Assembly: GCF_022458985.1 (NCBI RefSeq)
Contig: NC_061776.1
Coordinates: 8,946,591 to 9,010,590, forward strand
Length of the DNA: 64,000 bases
From: Mugil cephalus
Taxonomy: Eukaryota; Chordata; Actinopteri; Mugiliformes; Mugilidae
Reading direction: 5' to 3'
Below the pieces are notes generated by a model. That model saw only the letters and a program-made list of their open reading frames with translations, was not told the DNA's origin and made no database searches. A program made the translations under genes and the position numbers. Positions 11,727 to 23,440 of this stretch are shown piece after piece; the first letter of the stretch is position 1; each line of letters begins with the position of its first letter.

Positions 11727-14700
11727 TCAAGTCTCCATGGAAGAACACAGACTTTCAAATTTTCTTGTCAGGGTGTAGTTAATCAAGGCACATGGAATAG
11801 CCCTGACGAAGCTGGCTCCCATGCCGCTATAATATCCTCTAATTCCATGTCTTTCATATATCCCAATCAGTCCCGGTAACACACCTGAGGATGGACGAGA
11901 ATCTGACCTGAAAGCTGGAAAACAAGTTAAACAGTGAGCGAGAGGTTATGTCTGATTCCTTCATACAATTTAAAGAGTGTTAAAAAGAAACGAGGGACGT
12001 TACCCTGTGCCTGCTGCTGAGTTCGGATCACTGCCAGCGGGTAACTGGTCATTTGTGCAGAAGCAAATGCCACAAAACTAAAGAAAAACAGCTTTGAGTC
12101 GCTGTTGTAAGCAGGATCGCTCCGCGCCCAGTTCATGATGGACTGCAACGAGAGGAAAATTAGCACCTTTCAAAGCACGAGCTACGCTCTCCGCTGTTGC
12201 TCTGTCTCACCTGATGAACTGCACACTCCACCCCCGCGTAAGGGATCATGCAAAGGATGCTCGGCTTGAATCCTCTGTAAAAGGAGGACAAAGATTCTTG
12301 TCTGTAAATGGACTGAGCGCACGCCGCGACGCCGTGATAAGTGCCGGCCTGCTGCAGGTTCAGCCTCACCTTCAACACCTGCGGCACAGATCAGAGGAGA
12401 GAGGTTAACAAAGTAAATCCATAATGAAATATTTACATCTCTCATTGTTTTGGTCAAGTGGTGCATAAAGTTTTATTCAAATACTGATGACTGTATGTGA
12501 TTAGATGAAAAGTCATTAAAGTTTTCAGTTTTATGCTGACGTGATTTTGCTAAAGTAAAAGAGTAAAAAGAGTGGAAACATTCTGTCAATGGGACTGTTA
12601 CAGTGGAAACACACATTATAAATCAACAAGAATCTGCCTCTAAACATGACCTGCTATGGAAGAAACGCCCAGTTTGATGTCTGCACACTCTCTTTACAAA
12701 GTTATACTCTGTGTGTTAACCTCCTGAGACCTGAACTTTTGTTTGCAGTGCATTTTCAATATCTCGGGGGAGATACGACCTAAGACGTATAAAAAACAAG
12801 CATCATTTTGGAAAAGGAAGTAGTTTTTGAAAAAAAAAGCAATGTTGCCGAGGTGAACCTGAACATCGCTGTGCAATGACACGATTGCACACAATAAAGT
12901 CCCAATGTCCTCAAACAAGTCCATATTGACCCTTTGCTACCACTAGACGGCGAACTAAAACGTCCACGTATGAGGACAACAGGTCTAAATGAAGCAGAAT
13001 AAGATGCAACTAACCTAAAACCTAATGTCCCCATATGAGGACGCAGGGTGTCAGGAGGTTAAAATGATTTCTATAAATCATTAAAAAATCTAAATGTTTA
13101 CAAATTTCTATTAGTGAGTGTACTACTTATTTATTCATCGCATTGAACACGGATACCCAAATACATCTACAAAACACGGGAGGTTTGTTTGTGTATTGTG
13201 TGTGTGAGGGTGTGCTGTGTTGTGTGGGTGTGTATTGAGTCTGGAAGGAAGTATATGAATGTAAAGGAGGGAAAGGAAAAGAAAAAACGTAAATAAATAC
13301 AAGAAAGACACACAACAGAGGATAAACAAAGAGTATTGTGTGTTTTGTAATAATATGATGAATAAAGAGAGTGTGTGAAAGCAGAAAACTCAAGAAAGTA
13401 ATTTCTTTGTCGTTCTACGTGCAGTTGGCAATGTTTCAGCTACAAATTAATGCAAAATATAATCAGACTTGGACATGAGATTATAGATGGTTTTATAGAT
13501 TGAATGACAATAAAAAAAAGTCTGAACCCAAGGCTTCGTGTGCGTGTTTGATAGTAACACAGTGACATTTGAAACGTGATCATGTTTACGTGTTGTGACC
13601 AAACACACAGAAAGGTTAAAGCACTCGGACCTGCCACTGATACCTCTAAGGGGTAGAAGGCGGCGTGGGCAACGGCTCCGGAGACGCAGCCCAGGCCGAA
13701 GCGCTGCTGCACCGTCAGAGCCTCCCGAGTCGTGTTCTGGGTGTACACCATCATCTGTGCGGAGCAGAGCGATGCCTCTCAGTTAGAGACAAGAGACCGC
13801 TGATAAATAATTCAAATTAGGAGAGACGCTGTGCCTCACCTGGGCGTAGATAAGACACTGTAGGGTTGACTGCGGCGTCCCTTTCAGCACGTTCACGGCG
13901 TTGCCCTGCCACATGGACCGCACGCCACCCGCCCTCATCTCCTGAAAGCCCTGAGAGAAGGCCTTGGATCCTTGAACCTGTGGAGCACAGAGGAAAGAGC
14001 TTAGACTAAAAATATGTGTAACTAAGAGTTTAAATACAGACTTTTATAAAAAAAACTCTTTCCTGAAGTCACTTCATGACAAAAAACAAACAAGCAAAAA
14101 CAACACAGACCTGAAGCTGGGTTTTAAGGCGGTCTATTGGCGCTGTCACAGTCCGGGACACAGCGTCCGCCAGCCCTGCTGCCAGGACAAAAGTCCTCCA
14201 AGCACCAAAGCCAGAAGCCTCCTCCGGGAACTCGATGGGCATCGCACGACTTTCCCCCACGTCGAAAACCTGCAGCAGGACAAAAAATGAGAAATTTTAT
14301 TTCCTCTTATGATGTTTTAGAACAACGTCAGTATCCTCTGGTATAATTGGACAGAGCTTCACCCTACAACAACTTTAGTCCAAGCTAAACCAGAACTACC
14401 TCAGGATGAAAACACGGTGGAAATGCTTGAAAACATGGAGTGGACGACCCAGTCGTCTCTAGACCAGGGGTCTTCGACGTTTTTCAGGCCAAGGACCCCA
14501 AACTGATGGAGAGATTAAGTAGAGACCCCAACCTACTATATGTGATCTATATTAAACTCAGCCTGATGCTATTTATAAATATACATCATTATCATAATTT
14601 TGCATTTAATATTAAGCTATTCAAATGATACACAGGTTCAAATATTATTATTTTTTTTATTTTGAACATGTGCAACACCAGGGTGGCAGTGTAGCTGCCG

Positions 14701-16580
14701 TAAACGTAAGCATACCCGTATATATACCGTGCACTGTTAGCTTCTCTTCTGCTAATACTGCTTCTGGATTTCACCTGGGGACTGAATAGACTCTCAGCCA
14801 ATTGCGGGGAACCTGACAGAGTCGGCATGTAATACGCAGCCTCGTGATTGGCTCATTTCTGGGAACTTGTGCAACAAAACTGTGAAGAAAAATATTTGAT
14901 TTCTATTTTAGAAAGAGAGGATGACACAAGTGTGTTCACATGTTAAATCAAACAAAGATGGCTACTGTGATGAGTCCAGCGTTTAGAATATGTTCAGTTT
15001 GGTCTATGCTTTCATTTCAGAGTAAAATGAGACACTAACCTGTATACATTTCAATAAAAAAAGAGATATTGGAGTGTTCTAACACTTTTGACCAGTAGTG
15101 TAACTTTTTTATTTATTATTTATAGATGGTCGTACCAGATTGTGTTTCCATGAGGACACCAGCTCTCCTATATTGTCCACGGGGTTGAGGATGATGTGGT
15201 GCAGGAACTCGCCCCAGTCCACCGTCATGGAGCTGTCCTTGTCCATCCTGGTGTCAGAAAACACAACAGCAAATACTCTGTTTGCTAAGTACACGCCATA
15301 TGTTATGAATTTATTTTGTTGTGTTAGTTTGTCACCTCACACAATGCAAAGTGTTAATGAGTGACTAGAGCAGTAGTAATCTGTTATTAATATGATATAT
15401 AAGAAAGTCAGGTTGGCCAGGACTGAAGGACACAAAACATCCGCTCACTCCTTTGTAAACCTCAGATGTGATGGTTTGTTTCAAAGTGAAAACCTTTGTT
15501 AATGGAAGGCAGCGGATTTGTCCAATTTTGTACAGATTCAGCCAGAAAATGGCAAATTAATCTGTACAAGAACAGAAGTCTTACATAGAGATTCAGACCT
15601 GGCAACCCAAACCTTAAATTAAAACCCACATGAAAAGTTATGTATTTTTTTTTATCAGACAAATGAAACTTTCTTCAAGTTGAACAGTGAGTCCATAGTG
15701 GGCAAAAAACTCTTACATTTGTATTATTTTTTTTGCATTCGGCTTTGATATGACCACTCCTAACTCCTTAAACAAACATATGACGTCGTCCTGGTCAATC
15801 TCCCCTGATCGGAAAAGAAATGCACAGAGTTACAAACAGACACGGCCCCGGCTCGTCCCGTAACGTGTGATGTAAGGCGTCTGCGTGAGTGCAAGGGTCA
15901 CTGAGGCACTGCAGTGTTGTGATCTATAAATAAATCTCAAGTTCTCCAGACAGCTTTTTCCGTCTGACCTTGAAATGCACATTTTAAAGACAGAAAAATT
16001 ATGATCTGTTACAGTTTTTAAGGAGGAAAGGCAGGACTGTGCAACACGCTTTCCAAATAACTAAACATTGCGTTCATTTAGATGTTTAAATGACATGAAA
16101 CAGGTTGAAAACTGATGAAAAACTCATTGCATGCTGCTGCTTATTGTGTGTATTCTTATTCTGCACGCCTATTGCACATTGTAGAATTTTATCATTAGTT
16201 CTCTTGGGAAATGTAGAAAAATGTAGACGTACCACACTTGTTCCTGTCAAGGTCATGAAAGTAAATTTTCCATTTCTTCTCTCTGTCCATCATGTAGCTG
16301 AGGAACTCTTTATAATCCAGCAGGCCATCTTTGTTTTTGTCATAAGAATCAATGATATTCTAAAAAAATATATACATACATATATATACAATTTGAGTGA
16401 ATTAAATTGGATAAGCGCACATGAGTAAAGGATTTTAAAATGCAACACATCTGTTACCTGAACCTTGCTATCCGCTGATTGGATCCCATGCTTCCTCATC
16501 TCGTCGTGGAGCTCGGCCACCGTTATGAAGCCATCCTCGTTTTGGTCCAGTTTGTCAAATAGACCACGAAACTGATCCAT
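11727..16580 (-). CDS. EF-hand mitochondrial ATP-Mg/Pi carrier-like protein (SLC25A24/SCaMC type), 10 exons
   Basis: Exons: 16458-16580, 16233-16359, 15717-15804, 15136-15247, 14111-14269, 13840-13977, 13644-13754, 12211-12378, 12004-12142, 11727-11902, giving 446 residues in frame (human SLC25A24: 477). An in-frame TGA two codons upstream fixes the ATG at 16580. EF-hand loops are at residues 12-23 (DQNEDGFITVAE), 48-59 (DKNKDGLLDYKE), 79-90 (DRNKCGEIDQDD, Cys at position 5) and a degenerate fourth at 115-126. Three mitochondrial-carrier repeats follow with PIDRLK, PLEVLKVR and PLAVIRTQ signatures; the third lacks the acid, as in SCaMCs. The family exchanges ATP-Mg for phosphate across the inner mitochondrial membrane under cytosolic Ca2+ control. 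The protein is clearly divergent from SLC25A23/24/25, so it is probably a fish slc25a24-like paralogue; the substrate is inferred. Confidence 0.88.
12717..13062 (+). mobile_element. TTAA-flanked miniature DNA transposon, copy A
   Basis: Located in intron 7 of the SLC25 gene. Ends are TTAACCTCCTGAGACC and the inverted GGTGTCAGGAGGTTAA. The interior has GGTCTAAATGAAGCAGAATAA and TAATGTCCCCATATGAGGAC, shared with copies at 30069, 37692 and 42632. TTAA at both edges suggests piggyBac-type target duplication. There is no coding capacity. Confidence 0.75.
14322..15102. mobile_element. Tc1/mariner fragment in SLC25 intron 4, interrupted by another repeat
   Basis: 14322-14461 (CAGTATCCTCTGGTATAATT, CAAGCTAAACCAGAACTA, CATGGAGTGGAC) and 14850-15102 (CATTTCTGGGAACTTGTGCA, TGTTAAATCAAACAAAGATG, ending ACTTTTGACCAGTAGTGTA) are collinear with the uninterrupted copy at 53246-53692. 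A 388-bp block separates the two halves. Confidence 0.75.
14462..14850 (+). repeat. Unclassified interspersed repeat inserted in the Tc1 fragment
   Basis: Contains AAACTGATGGAGAGATTAAG and a GACCAGGGGTCTTCGAC start. Inverted copies of the same sequence occur at 39700-39880 and 55888-56146, and a partial one at 24296-24440. The Tc1 halves on both sides delimit this copy to about 388 bp. Confidence 0.7.
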
Positions 16581-17108
16581 GATTCACTCATATATAGAGA
16601 TATACATACAAAATGCTAAGTTGCTGCTGCTAAAACCGCCGTGTTTCCCTTTAAAGCGGACGGATTAATGCATCGGTTATCACCGGAGACTATTGACCTG
16701 CAGCCCTGCACACGAGCTGACTCATCGCCAGAGCTCAGAGGCAATGCAGTGAAACAGAGAGAGCTCCTATCTCTGAAGATGGGAACTCGTTTTTCGCCTG
16801 TTGGACTGCAGGTGGCGCTGTGGCTGCAGGAGAAACCACCATCGCTCTCGATCATCGTTGTGGCCTCTGGTGACTGTTCGGAGATGCACTGACTGTGGGG
16901 TTTAATAATGGGATAATTAAGTGTAGGGTCATTTTTAATGCATCAGAAATATAAGTAAAGGGTTAAATGTGTGACGTAATGTAGAAAAACACACGCACTC
17001 TCCTTTACTCGGCCTCCACTGGTGTCTGGTTTGCTGCATGTTTGTAATACAAGTTTTTACTGTATTAATCAGATTGTGTTGTATTGTGTGTGAGTCCACA
17101 AAATGATG

Positions 17109-17109
<1 letters not shown>

Positions 17110-17160
<51 letters not shown>
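17110..17160. repeat. (TAA)n microsatellite
   Basis: About 17 uninterrupted AAT/TAA triplets in the spacer between the carrier gene and dnajb4. Confidence 0.95.
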
Positions 17161-17163
<3 letters not shown>

Positions 17164-17731
17164 AATGGCCTGTAATAATCTCTTATAACATGTCAGATTC
17201 ATCCCATATTCACATCAGCACATTTCAACTTTAATATTGAAATAAATTTGTCCTCAGCTTCAGAATAGCCGCTTATGGTATATTACCATTTTATATAATA
17301 GGGATTCATATAAAATAATAACAAATAGTCTTACAAATCTAAGATTCCACATGTTGAATTACACTCAAAACATATTTAACATGCATTAACTTCAAATAGC
17401 GCTGTTTGGAGACAACTCAGGTCAACATTTATGTCTCTGTTTGTATCTTTTTTAGTTTGTAACGCGACCCATCTTCAGTATTTATATATTTATGAAATTA
17501 AAAAGTGAGTTGTAGTCCATAAAAGTATCAAATATTCACGTTTGGTCCTTAGTTTGCTGTTGATTTTATTTTGAAAGGGTGCGTATCCAGGTGTCAGGTT
17601 TTGGTCGTGACGTCATGTCTATAAATTAAAGCGTGATTGGTTTATTTATATGTATAGATGTATATTTTTTTCCACGTCTCACCTGGATGATGTGGAAAGG
17701 ACCCCTGAATAGCCAATGACGAACTCTGGCT

Positions 17732-17739
17732 TTCTAGAA
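17732..17739. promoter_or_regulatory. Heat-shock-element-like inverted repeat upstream of dnajb4
   Basis: TTCTAGAA is a perfect head-to-head TTCnnGAA pair, the core of an HSF1 site. A third TTC occurs at about 17752-17754. It lies roughly 0.5 kb upstream of the predicted dnajb4 start. HSP40 genes are commonly HSF1-induced, so the position makes sense, but two-unit elements also occur by chance. Confidence 0.45.
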
Positions 17740-18194
17740 AGAGCCGCTTGATTCCAGCTCAAATTGTCGAGAATGAGCGAAGTACACCGGAAGTCCGATT
17801 TCAAAATACAAGCTTTCATTTGTAGTGCAAAATATTCAAAAGCAAATAAACCCGTTTTTTAAAAAAAAAATAAATAAATAAATAAAATAAAGTTTTAAAC
17901 ACAGTATTTTCTACATTTTTTTTAAATCGTATGAAAAATATGTAGGAGTCTAATAAAGAAAGTTAAATATGTTTCATATTTTGGATTCCTTGTTCTGATT
18001 TCAGTATGAAAAAAATCAGGTTATAACCTTGATATCAGAGCTCAGAATGTTTCGATTTGATGTCCTCTCTCTTTTAAATCGTCATGTTGAAATTGTGCAG
18101 CTCATTTGTAAATTCAATCACACCGGAAGCAGAATTATCTATTGGGTCTAACTTGACTGTGGATGGCTGTGGATGCAGGGGAGGGAGCTGTGGC

Positions 18195-18202
18195 TATTTA
18201 AA
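18195..18202 (+). promoter_or_regulatory. dnajb4: TATA-like box of dnajb4
   Basis: TATTTAAA sits about 270 bp upstream of the ATG, in a GC-richer stretch followed by a plausible 5'UTR (about 18225-18467). A TATA box suits a heat-inducible gene. The start site is inferred. Confidence 0.5.
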
Positions 18203-18467
18203 GAGGGTCGTCCAGTCACGGAGAAATAACACGGGGTCCACGGCGTTGACTAACCGCCTCTAAATGGTCTTCATCCCGCAGCGTGTGTCCGTCTGCGGCC
18301 GCTTTGTGTTTATCAGTCTGCTGTGACAACCATCCGTCGACCAGAACCAAACCAGACCAGACCCAGGCCGGTCTACCACCTCTTCCCACCTCCTTTATTT
18401 ATTTATTTATTTTTTAATTTTATTCCTCGGATATTTTACTACTAATAATAATAAAAAATTAAAAACA

Positions 18468-21400
18468 ATGGGCAAAGATTACTATAAAACGCTTGGCATC
18501 TCTAAAGGAGCCACGGACGAGGACATAAAGAAAGCTTACAGAAAACAAGCGCTGAAATGGCATCCGGACAAAAACAAGTCTGCAGCCGCCGAGGAGAAAT
18601 TTAAGGAAATTGCCGAAGCATATGAAGTCCTCAGTGATCCGAAGAAGAGGGAAATTTATGATCAGTACGGAGAAGAAGGTAATGTGTATTTTTTTTTCGT
18701 CCCTTTTGTTTTTCCCCTCTTACTTGTTTTATTTTATTTCTTTATTGGCTTTAAATGCAGCGCTGTGAAGCTGGAGGACAGAACACTGGATGGATGTAAA
18801 ACACAACTGGCTTTAATTCAAGTCACACACTGTAACAGGGAAAAGCAGCAGGGCCCAGGAAACAGCTGTTCATCCGATCATGGGCCCGCGTTTCTGTGCA
18901 TTAGCTTGTTTTACACTATAGCTGCAGTCAAAAGCCCCTTATACAGTAAGGGCATCAGACATTTATGCACAAATGATGAAAACACACCAACAGCTTTCCT
19001 GGGCTCAGTGTTGCTTATTAGTGTGTGGACATTAATGGATTTTCAATCCAGATGTCTGTGGATGGGAACCAAGTGGAAGAGAAAATAGACCCATCATCTA
19101 TTCTAATTCCTTTTTTATAAATAAAAACAGAATCAAACAAAAAATAAATGATTTTTATGGATACTGGGACAAAGTTTAGTTTAAAAAATGTACTAGACGC
19201 GCCTGTGTGATGGTGTTCACTAAATTTAACACAAAGCTGTAAGTGGGAGAGGATGTCTTTTTAGATTAAAGCAAGGCAAAGGGGGGAAAAAAAGTCCCAT
19301 GACCTCTTAAAGACATAAAATCGAAAGCGACTATAATTGTGTGCTTTATTAGTGATTAAATCCAAGTTTCTTAAATATCTAAAGGGATATGATTGTCTGT
19401 AGAGTCTCTTAAAATGTTCTTTTTTGTTGAACAAACTTGGACAAACTTTTCCTGTCTTGAAGTTGTTTGATACCTCAACTCGGTGCCAAGTTCTGGCCTT
19501 TTCAGTCCAGTGCCCTTTCCAAATATAAAACCAGTCTCGCTAGCTAGCCAGGGATTTTCTAGCATCTAGCGTCATGACTGAAGGAATTTAAGCCAAAGTG
19601 GATTTTATAATTAGTCCGGAAGCCAACTTCCCCCCACAGATACATTACTTGTGGAGGATGGAACAGAAACAGAGATGTATTCATCTATGGAGTTGAGTTT
19701 GTTACAATAAAATTGCTCTGATTGGTGGTTGGACTATTGATGTATATCATGCATTTTTTGTCATTGTTGCTGGAAACACGTCCTCATAATGAAATGCTGT
19801 GTTATCCGACTTATATTCTGATTTAATGTGGCTACATGTCACTCAGTACATTTACATGCACCTGAAAAAAAAAAAAAAAAAAAAAAAAATTATTGCCATA
19901 ATCCGACTTTAACTGGACAACTTAAGTTTTCCTTATCTGATTAAGACACCCAGGAAATTCAATTGGAAATTGATTTTCTCTCATGTATACACTTAATAGG
20001 ACTTTAACCGGACAACGTGTGTGTGTATGCACCTTCTAATGTTGATGGCTAATTAGGTATTTCTGTTGCACCCCAGGTCTTAAGGGAGGAAGTGGGCCCA
20101 CTGGAGACGGACAGGGCACCACCTTCACCTACACCTTCCACGGGGACCCCCACGCCACCTTCGCCACGTTCTTCGGGGGCTCCAACCCCTTCGAGATGTT
20201 CTTCGGGCGCAAGGCGAACGGACGGGACGACGAGGACATGGAGGTGGACGGGAACGACCCCTTCGGCTCCTTCACCAACTTCAACCTGAACGGCTTCCCC
20301 AGGGACGGCCACATCGGGGGCCCCGGGGGGCCGCAGCGCCGGAAGCAGGACCCGGCGATCATCCACGAACTGAGGGTCTCCCTGGAGGAGGTCTTCCATG
20401 GCTGCACCAAGAGGATGAAAATCTCCCGCAAAAGGCTAAACCCGGACGGCAGGACCATGCGCGCCGAGGACAAGATCCTCACCATCGAGATCAAGCGCGG
20501 CTGGAAGGAGGGAACCAAGATCACTTTCCCGCGAGAGGGGGACGAGTCACCCAGCACCATTCCTGCTGACATTGTTTTCGTCATCAAGGACAAGCCACAC
20601 CCTCACTTTAGACGGGAAGGCTCCAACATTGTGTATCCTGTTCGGGTGAGCTTACGACAGGTGAGGCCTTTTTCTGTTACGTCACACACTCTGACCACAG
20701 TCGTGTTAATAGAGGCTGATAGATGGAGACCAGCTTGGTCACTGTCGATAAAACTGTAGGTGCTAAATGAGCATAGTACCAAACAGTTTGACTTATGCAA
20801 ACTGGATCATCAAGATTGAGAAATCTGAGCTGTATCACAGTTGAGGGCGGAGAGCCGGCGGCCGCCCACGTGCACACGGTGCAAGATGTACTTATACAGT
20901 TCCTCCCACTCTTGTCAGCACTCAGCGTTAGATCTCAGCTCTTCATCATCTCGGCAACGGTATGCAAACAGCAGCAGATCAGCTCCGGCTGACTCACGCA
21001 ACAGAAATCAAAACATATTTGAACTGTCCTTTTAATGAGCTTCCAATCGCAACGATACATTTTCCTGTCAGCAATCACACACTCGACCTCTTAGCTCTTC
21101 CAGAGCTCTTCATCTCATCTCAATGGAGAAAGACGAGAGATAGATCAACTAGAAATCCACAACTGAGGACTTAGGTTGTAGCTGAAAGTTCTGGAGAGCT
21201 GATGTCATTCACCTGATGTTAAGATTACTTTGTGTTCCTGTGTAGGTCTGGTTAAATTCAAAAGCTACTAGCTCAGTGACTGCCTAATCTGAGAAATCCC
21301 TTTAAAAATAAAAAGCTCAGAGTCTGAGTCAGACATGTTTGGAGTAATGTTAACTGTGCACTTTAGTGAAGAACTGCAGATGGCTGATGGTGGTGCATCA

Positions 21401-22953
21401 TCTGCAGAAGTCTTGTTATGCAGGAATTGGAGCACCCTGTACTCTACTACCGATACAAAGCCAATGGGAGCGTATATCAGATGGTAAACGGTCTGCACAT
21501 ACACCAATCAGCCACAACATTGACCGCAGAAGTGAATAACACTTAAACCATCTTGTGACAATTCAGTGTTCTGCTGGGAAACTTTTGGACTTGGAATTCT
21601 TTCATGTGGATGTTACTGAGACATGTAGCACCCACCTAGACCAGACCAGACACCCCCACCCCATAGCAATGACACTCCTTGATGGCAGCAGGATGAAGCC
21701 TGACACAGACACACACAAACAGTTTAGGAACAACTCAAAAAAAAAAACAGAAGATCAGCACAAGGTGTTGCCCTGGGCTTCAAATTCACTCATCTGTGGG
21801 ATGATCCACAGAGGCCCCTCCCTTCAACACATAGGACCCAAAGCCCCCCCCCCCCCACCAACAACATCCTTTTCTAGACACCATAGGACATGTCCATTCT
21901 CTGATGAGTCACAACTGTTTTGGAGGCAAGAGAGACCTACGCAGTATTAGGAAAGTGGTCATAATGTTATGCCTGATCAGCATATATTGAGCTTTTCTAC
22001 CTCAGCGGTTCAGTGCCTTGCACATGGACACTTGGGCCAGCCTTTAGAGATTGGCCAGGGATTAAATCACCCAAACCCTGCAATTAGTCTGTGCCACCAT
22101 CTGAACCAGGGGGCGACCCTGCAGATATTTTACACTGACACATAATTTTGCTGAAGACAAAAAAAATAAAAAATAAAGGAAACTGCAGTGATGAGATACC
22201 AAACTGATGCCACTATAGTGCTATAGTCACTCTACCTCCTCCTCCTCTTGTCCTCCCTTCTCCCGTCAAATGAGCTTCTCAAGGTTTCTTTCGGTTACTA
22301 GGGAGTTTTATGTCTTTCCACAATCACTCTTGGAGTTTCACATGATCCTAGATCCTAAATAGACACATTTAGTTTATTAAATGTTATGTGATCATATACA
22401 GGCATCAGGTTACATGTTCTCAACAGACCTCACTAATAATCCAGAATTTTATGGACTTTCCCCTGATTATATCCTGCTGCCGGGATCATTTGTTGTGAAA
22501 ATCAAATCAGATAAAGCTGTGATTACAATAGCACAACATGTGATTATTTGTGTAATCGTTTTATATTTGCAGATTAATGATATAAATACGTGTCGGGAAA
22601 AAAATATCCTCATGGCAAATATCTCAGCCAGTGAACAGATTAATGTGTTATTTCTGGCCGCGGTGGATCACACGTGGGTTGCTGTTCTCCTCACTCGCAC
22701 CTCTCTCCTCCTGTCTCCCCAGTCGCTGTGCGGATGCTCCGTTACCGTGTCGACGATAGACGGGAAGACGTGCAACATGAAGATCACGGACGTCATCAAG
22801 CCCGGCATGAGAAAGACTGTCGCCGGGCAGGGCCTCCCCTTCCCCAAAAACCCCGAGCAGAGAGGAGACCTGGTGGTGGAGTTCGACGTGAACTTTCCCG
22901 ACACGTTGCCAGGCAACGCCAAGGACGTCCTGAAACGGCACTTACCTACTTAG
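18468..22953 (+). CDS. dnajb4: DnaJ (HSP40) homologue subfamily B member 4, 3 coding exons
   Basis: Exons 18468-18678, 20077-20660 and 22723-22953 join in frame to 341 residues (human DNAJB4: 337). J domain: residues 1-70, with HPD at 32-34 and [20 protein letters not shown] closing it at the first splice site. A short G/F-rich stretch follows, then the two beta-sandwich C-terminal domains ([61 protein letters not shown]). It is a co-chaperone that stimulates HSP70 ATPase in cytosol and nucleus. The three-exon structure and position between fubp1 and gipc2 favour dnajb4 over dnajb1. A TATA-like box and an HSE-like motif lie upstream. Intron 2 carries a Tc1 remnant. Confidence 0.94.
19790..20045. 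repeat. Interspersed repeat (AATCCGACTTTAACTGGACAA family), copy 1
   Basis: Located in dnajb4 intron 1. It contains an A-homopolymer at 19865-19889 followed by ATAATCCGACTTTAACTGGA and, further on, TAGGACTTTAACCGGACAA. The same core recurs near 40935-41060 in gipc2 intron 2. It is probably a non-autonomous DNA transposon; its ends are not defined. Confidence 0.6.
21501..21983 (+). mobile_element. Internally deleted Tc1/mariner remnant in dnajb4 intron 2
   Basis: Left end ACACCAATCAGCCACAACAT and right end AATGTTATGCCTGATCAGCA are imperfect inverted repeats of a common fish Tc1-like element. Between them survive transposase-like pieces (a GTTCTGCTGGGAAAC segment, TTCATGTGGATGTTACTGAG, AAGGTGTTGCCCTGGGCTTC) with indels and stops. 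It is non-functional. A poly-C run at 21845-21855 lies inside. Confidence 0.8.
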
Positions 22954-23440
22954 GACCAAACACACAAAACACACGAGGACAGCTCTGACAGCTCACAGAT
23001 GGATCCCCCCCCCCCTCCCCCCTGCAACCAACGAATGTGCAATTTCTATTTTTGAGCTCTCCAGTGCTATTTCTCTTCGTTTTTTTTTTCTTTTTTTAAA
23101 TGCCGTGCATGCTGCCAAGGCGACACAAGTGCAAGACTCTGTGGATTGCTGATATCTGAAAGTACACATTTCATGTTATCTTTGTTTGTTGGAAATATTT
23201 GGCTGTGAATGAGTCTAGAGTTGCCAAAAAAAAAAAAGAAAATGAAAAGAATCCCACAGATCTTCAGACTTCATTACAAACTCTTTATATCGTCACCAAT
23301 AGACACAAGATTTCTGAGCTGGACTTTGTGGCCGAGAGCAAAGAGAGTGTGTGTGAATGAGCCGGCGTAAACGTGTGTAGAGATTTTAACCTGTGAAGAT
23401 ACTGAACTTGAATTTTAAAAAATAAATATTTCCACATGAA
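22954..23440 (+). other. dnajb4: dnajb4 3'UTR with polyadenylation signal
   Basis: GC-poor sequence follows the TAG at 22951-22953. The first good AATAAA is at 23421-23426, so cleavage around 23440 is expected. A poly-C/CT stretch follows the stop at about 23006-23022. Confidence 0.6.

Larger units (their letters stand above)
16581..18194. promoter_or_regulatory. Divergent spacer between the SLC25 carrier and dnajb4
   Basis: Head-to-head upstream region of both genes. It contains a (TAA)n microsatellite at 17110-17160, an AAAT-type simple repeat near 17864-17890, a CCAAT box in AGCCAATGAC (about 17711-17720), the heat-shock-like element at 17732-17739 and an ETS-type CCGGAAGT near 17789. No gene is recognised inside. 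Confidence 0.5.

Noticed and set aside
18679-19088. Open frame continuing 206 codons from the dnajb4 J domain
   Set aside because: It reads into intron 1. A GTAATG donor at 18679 and a perfect in-frame join to 20077 give the known DnaJB protein; the extension has no family resemblance.
21555-21950. 131-codon frame in dnajb4 intron 2
   Set aside because: It lies wholly inside a deleted Tc1/mariner remnant and its translation is out of register with the transposase.
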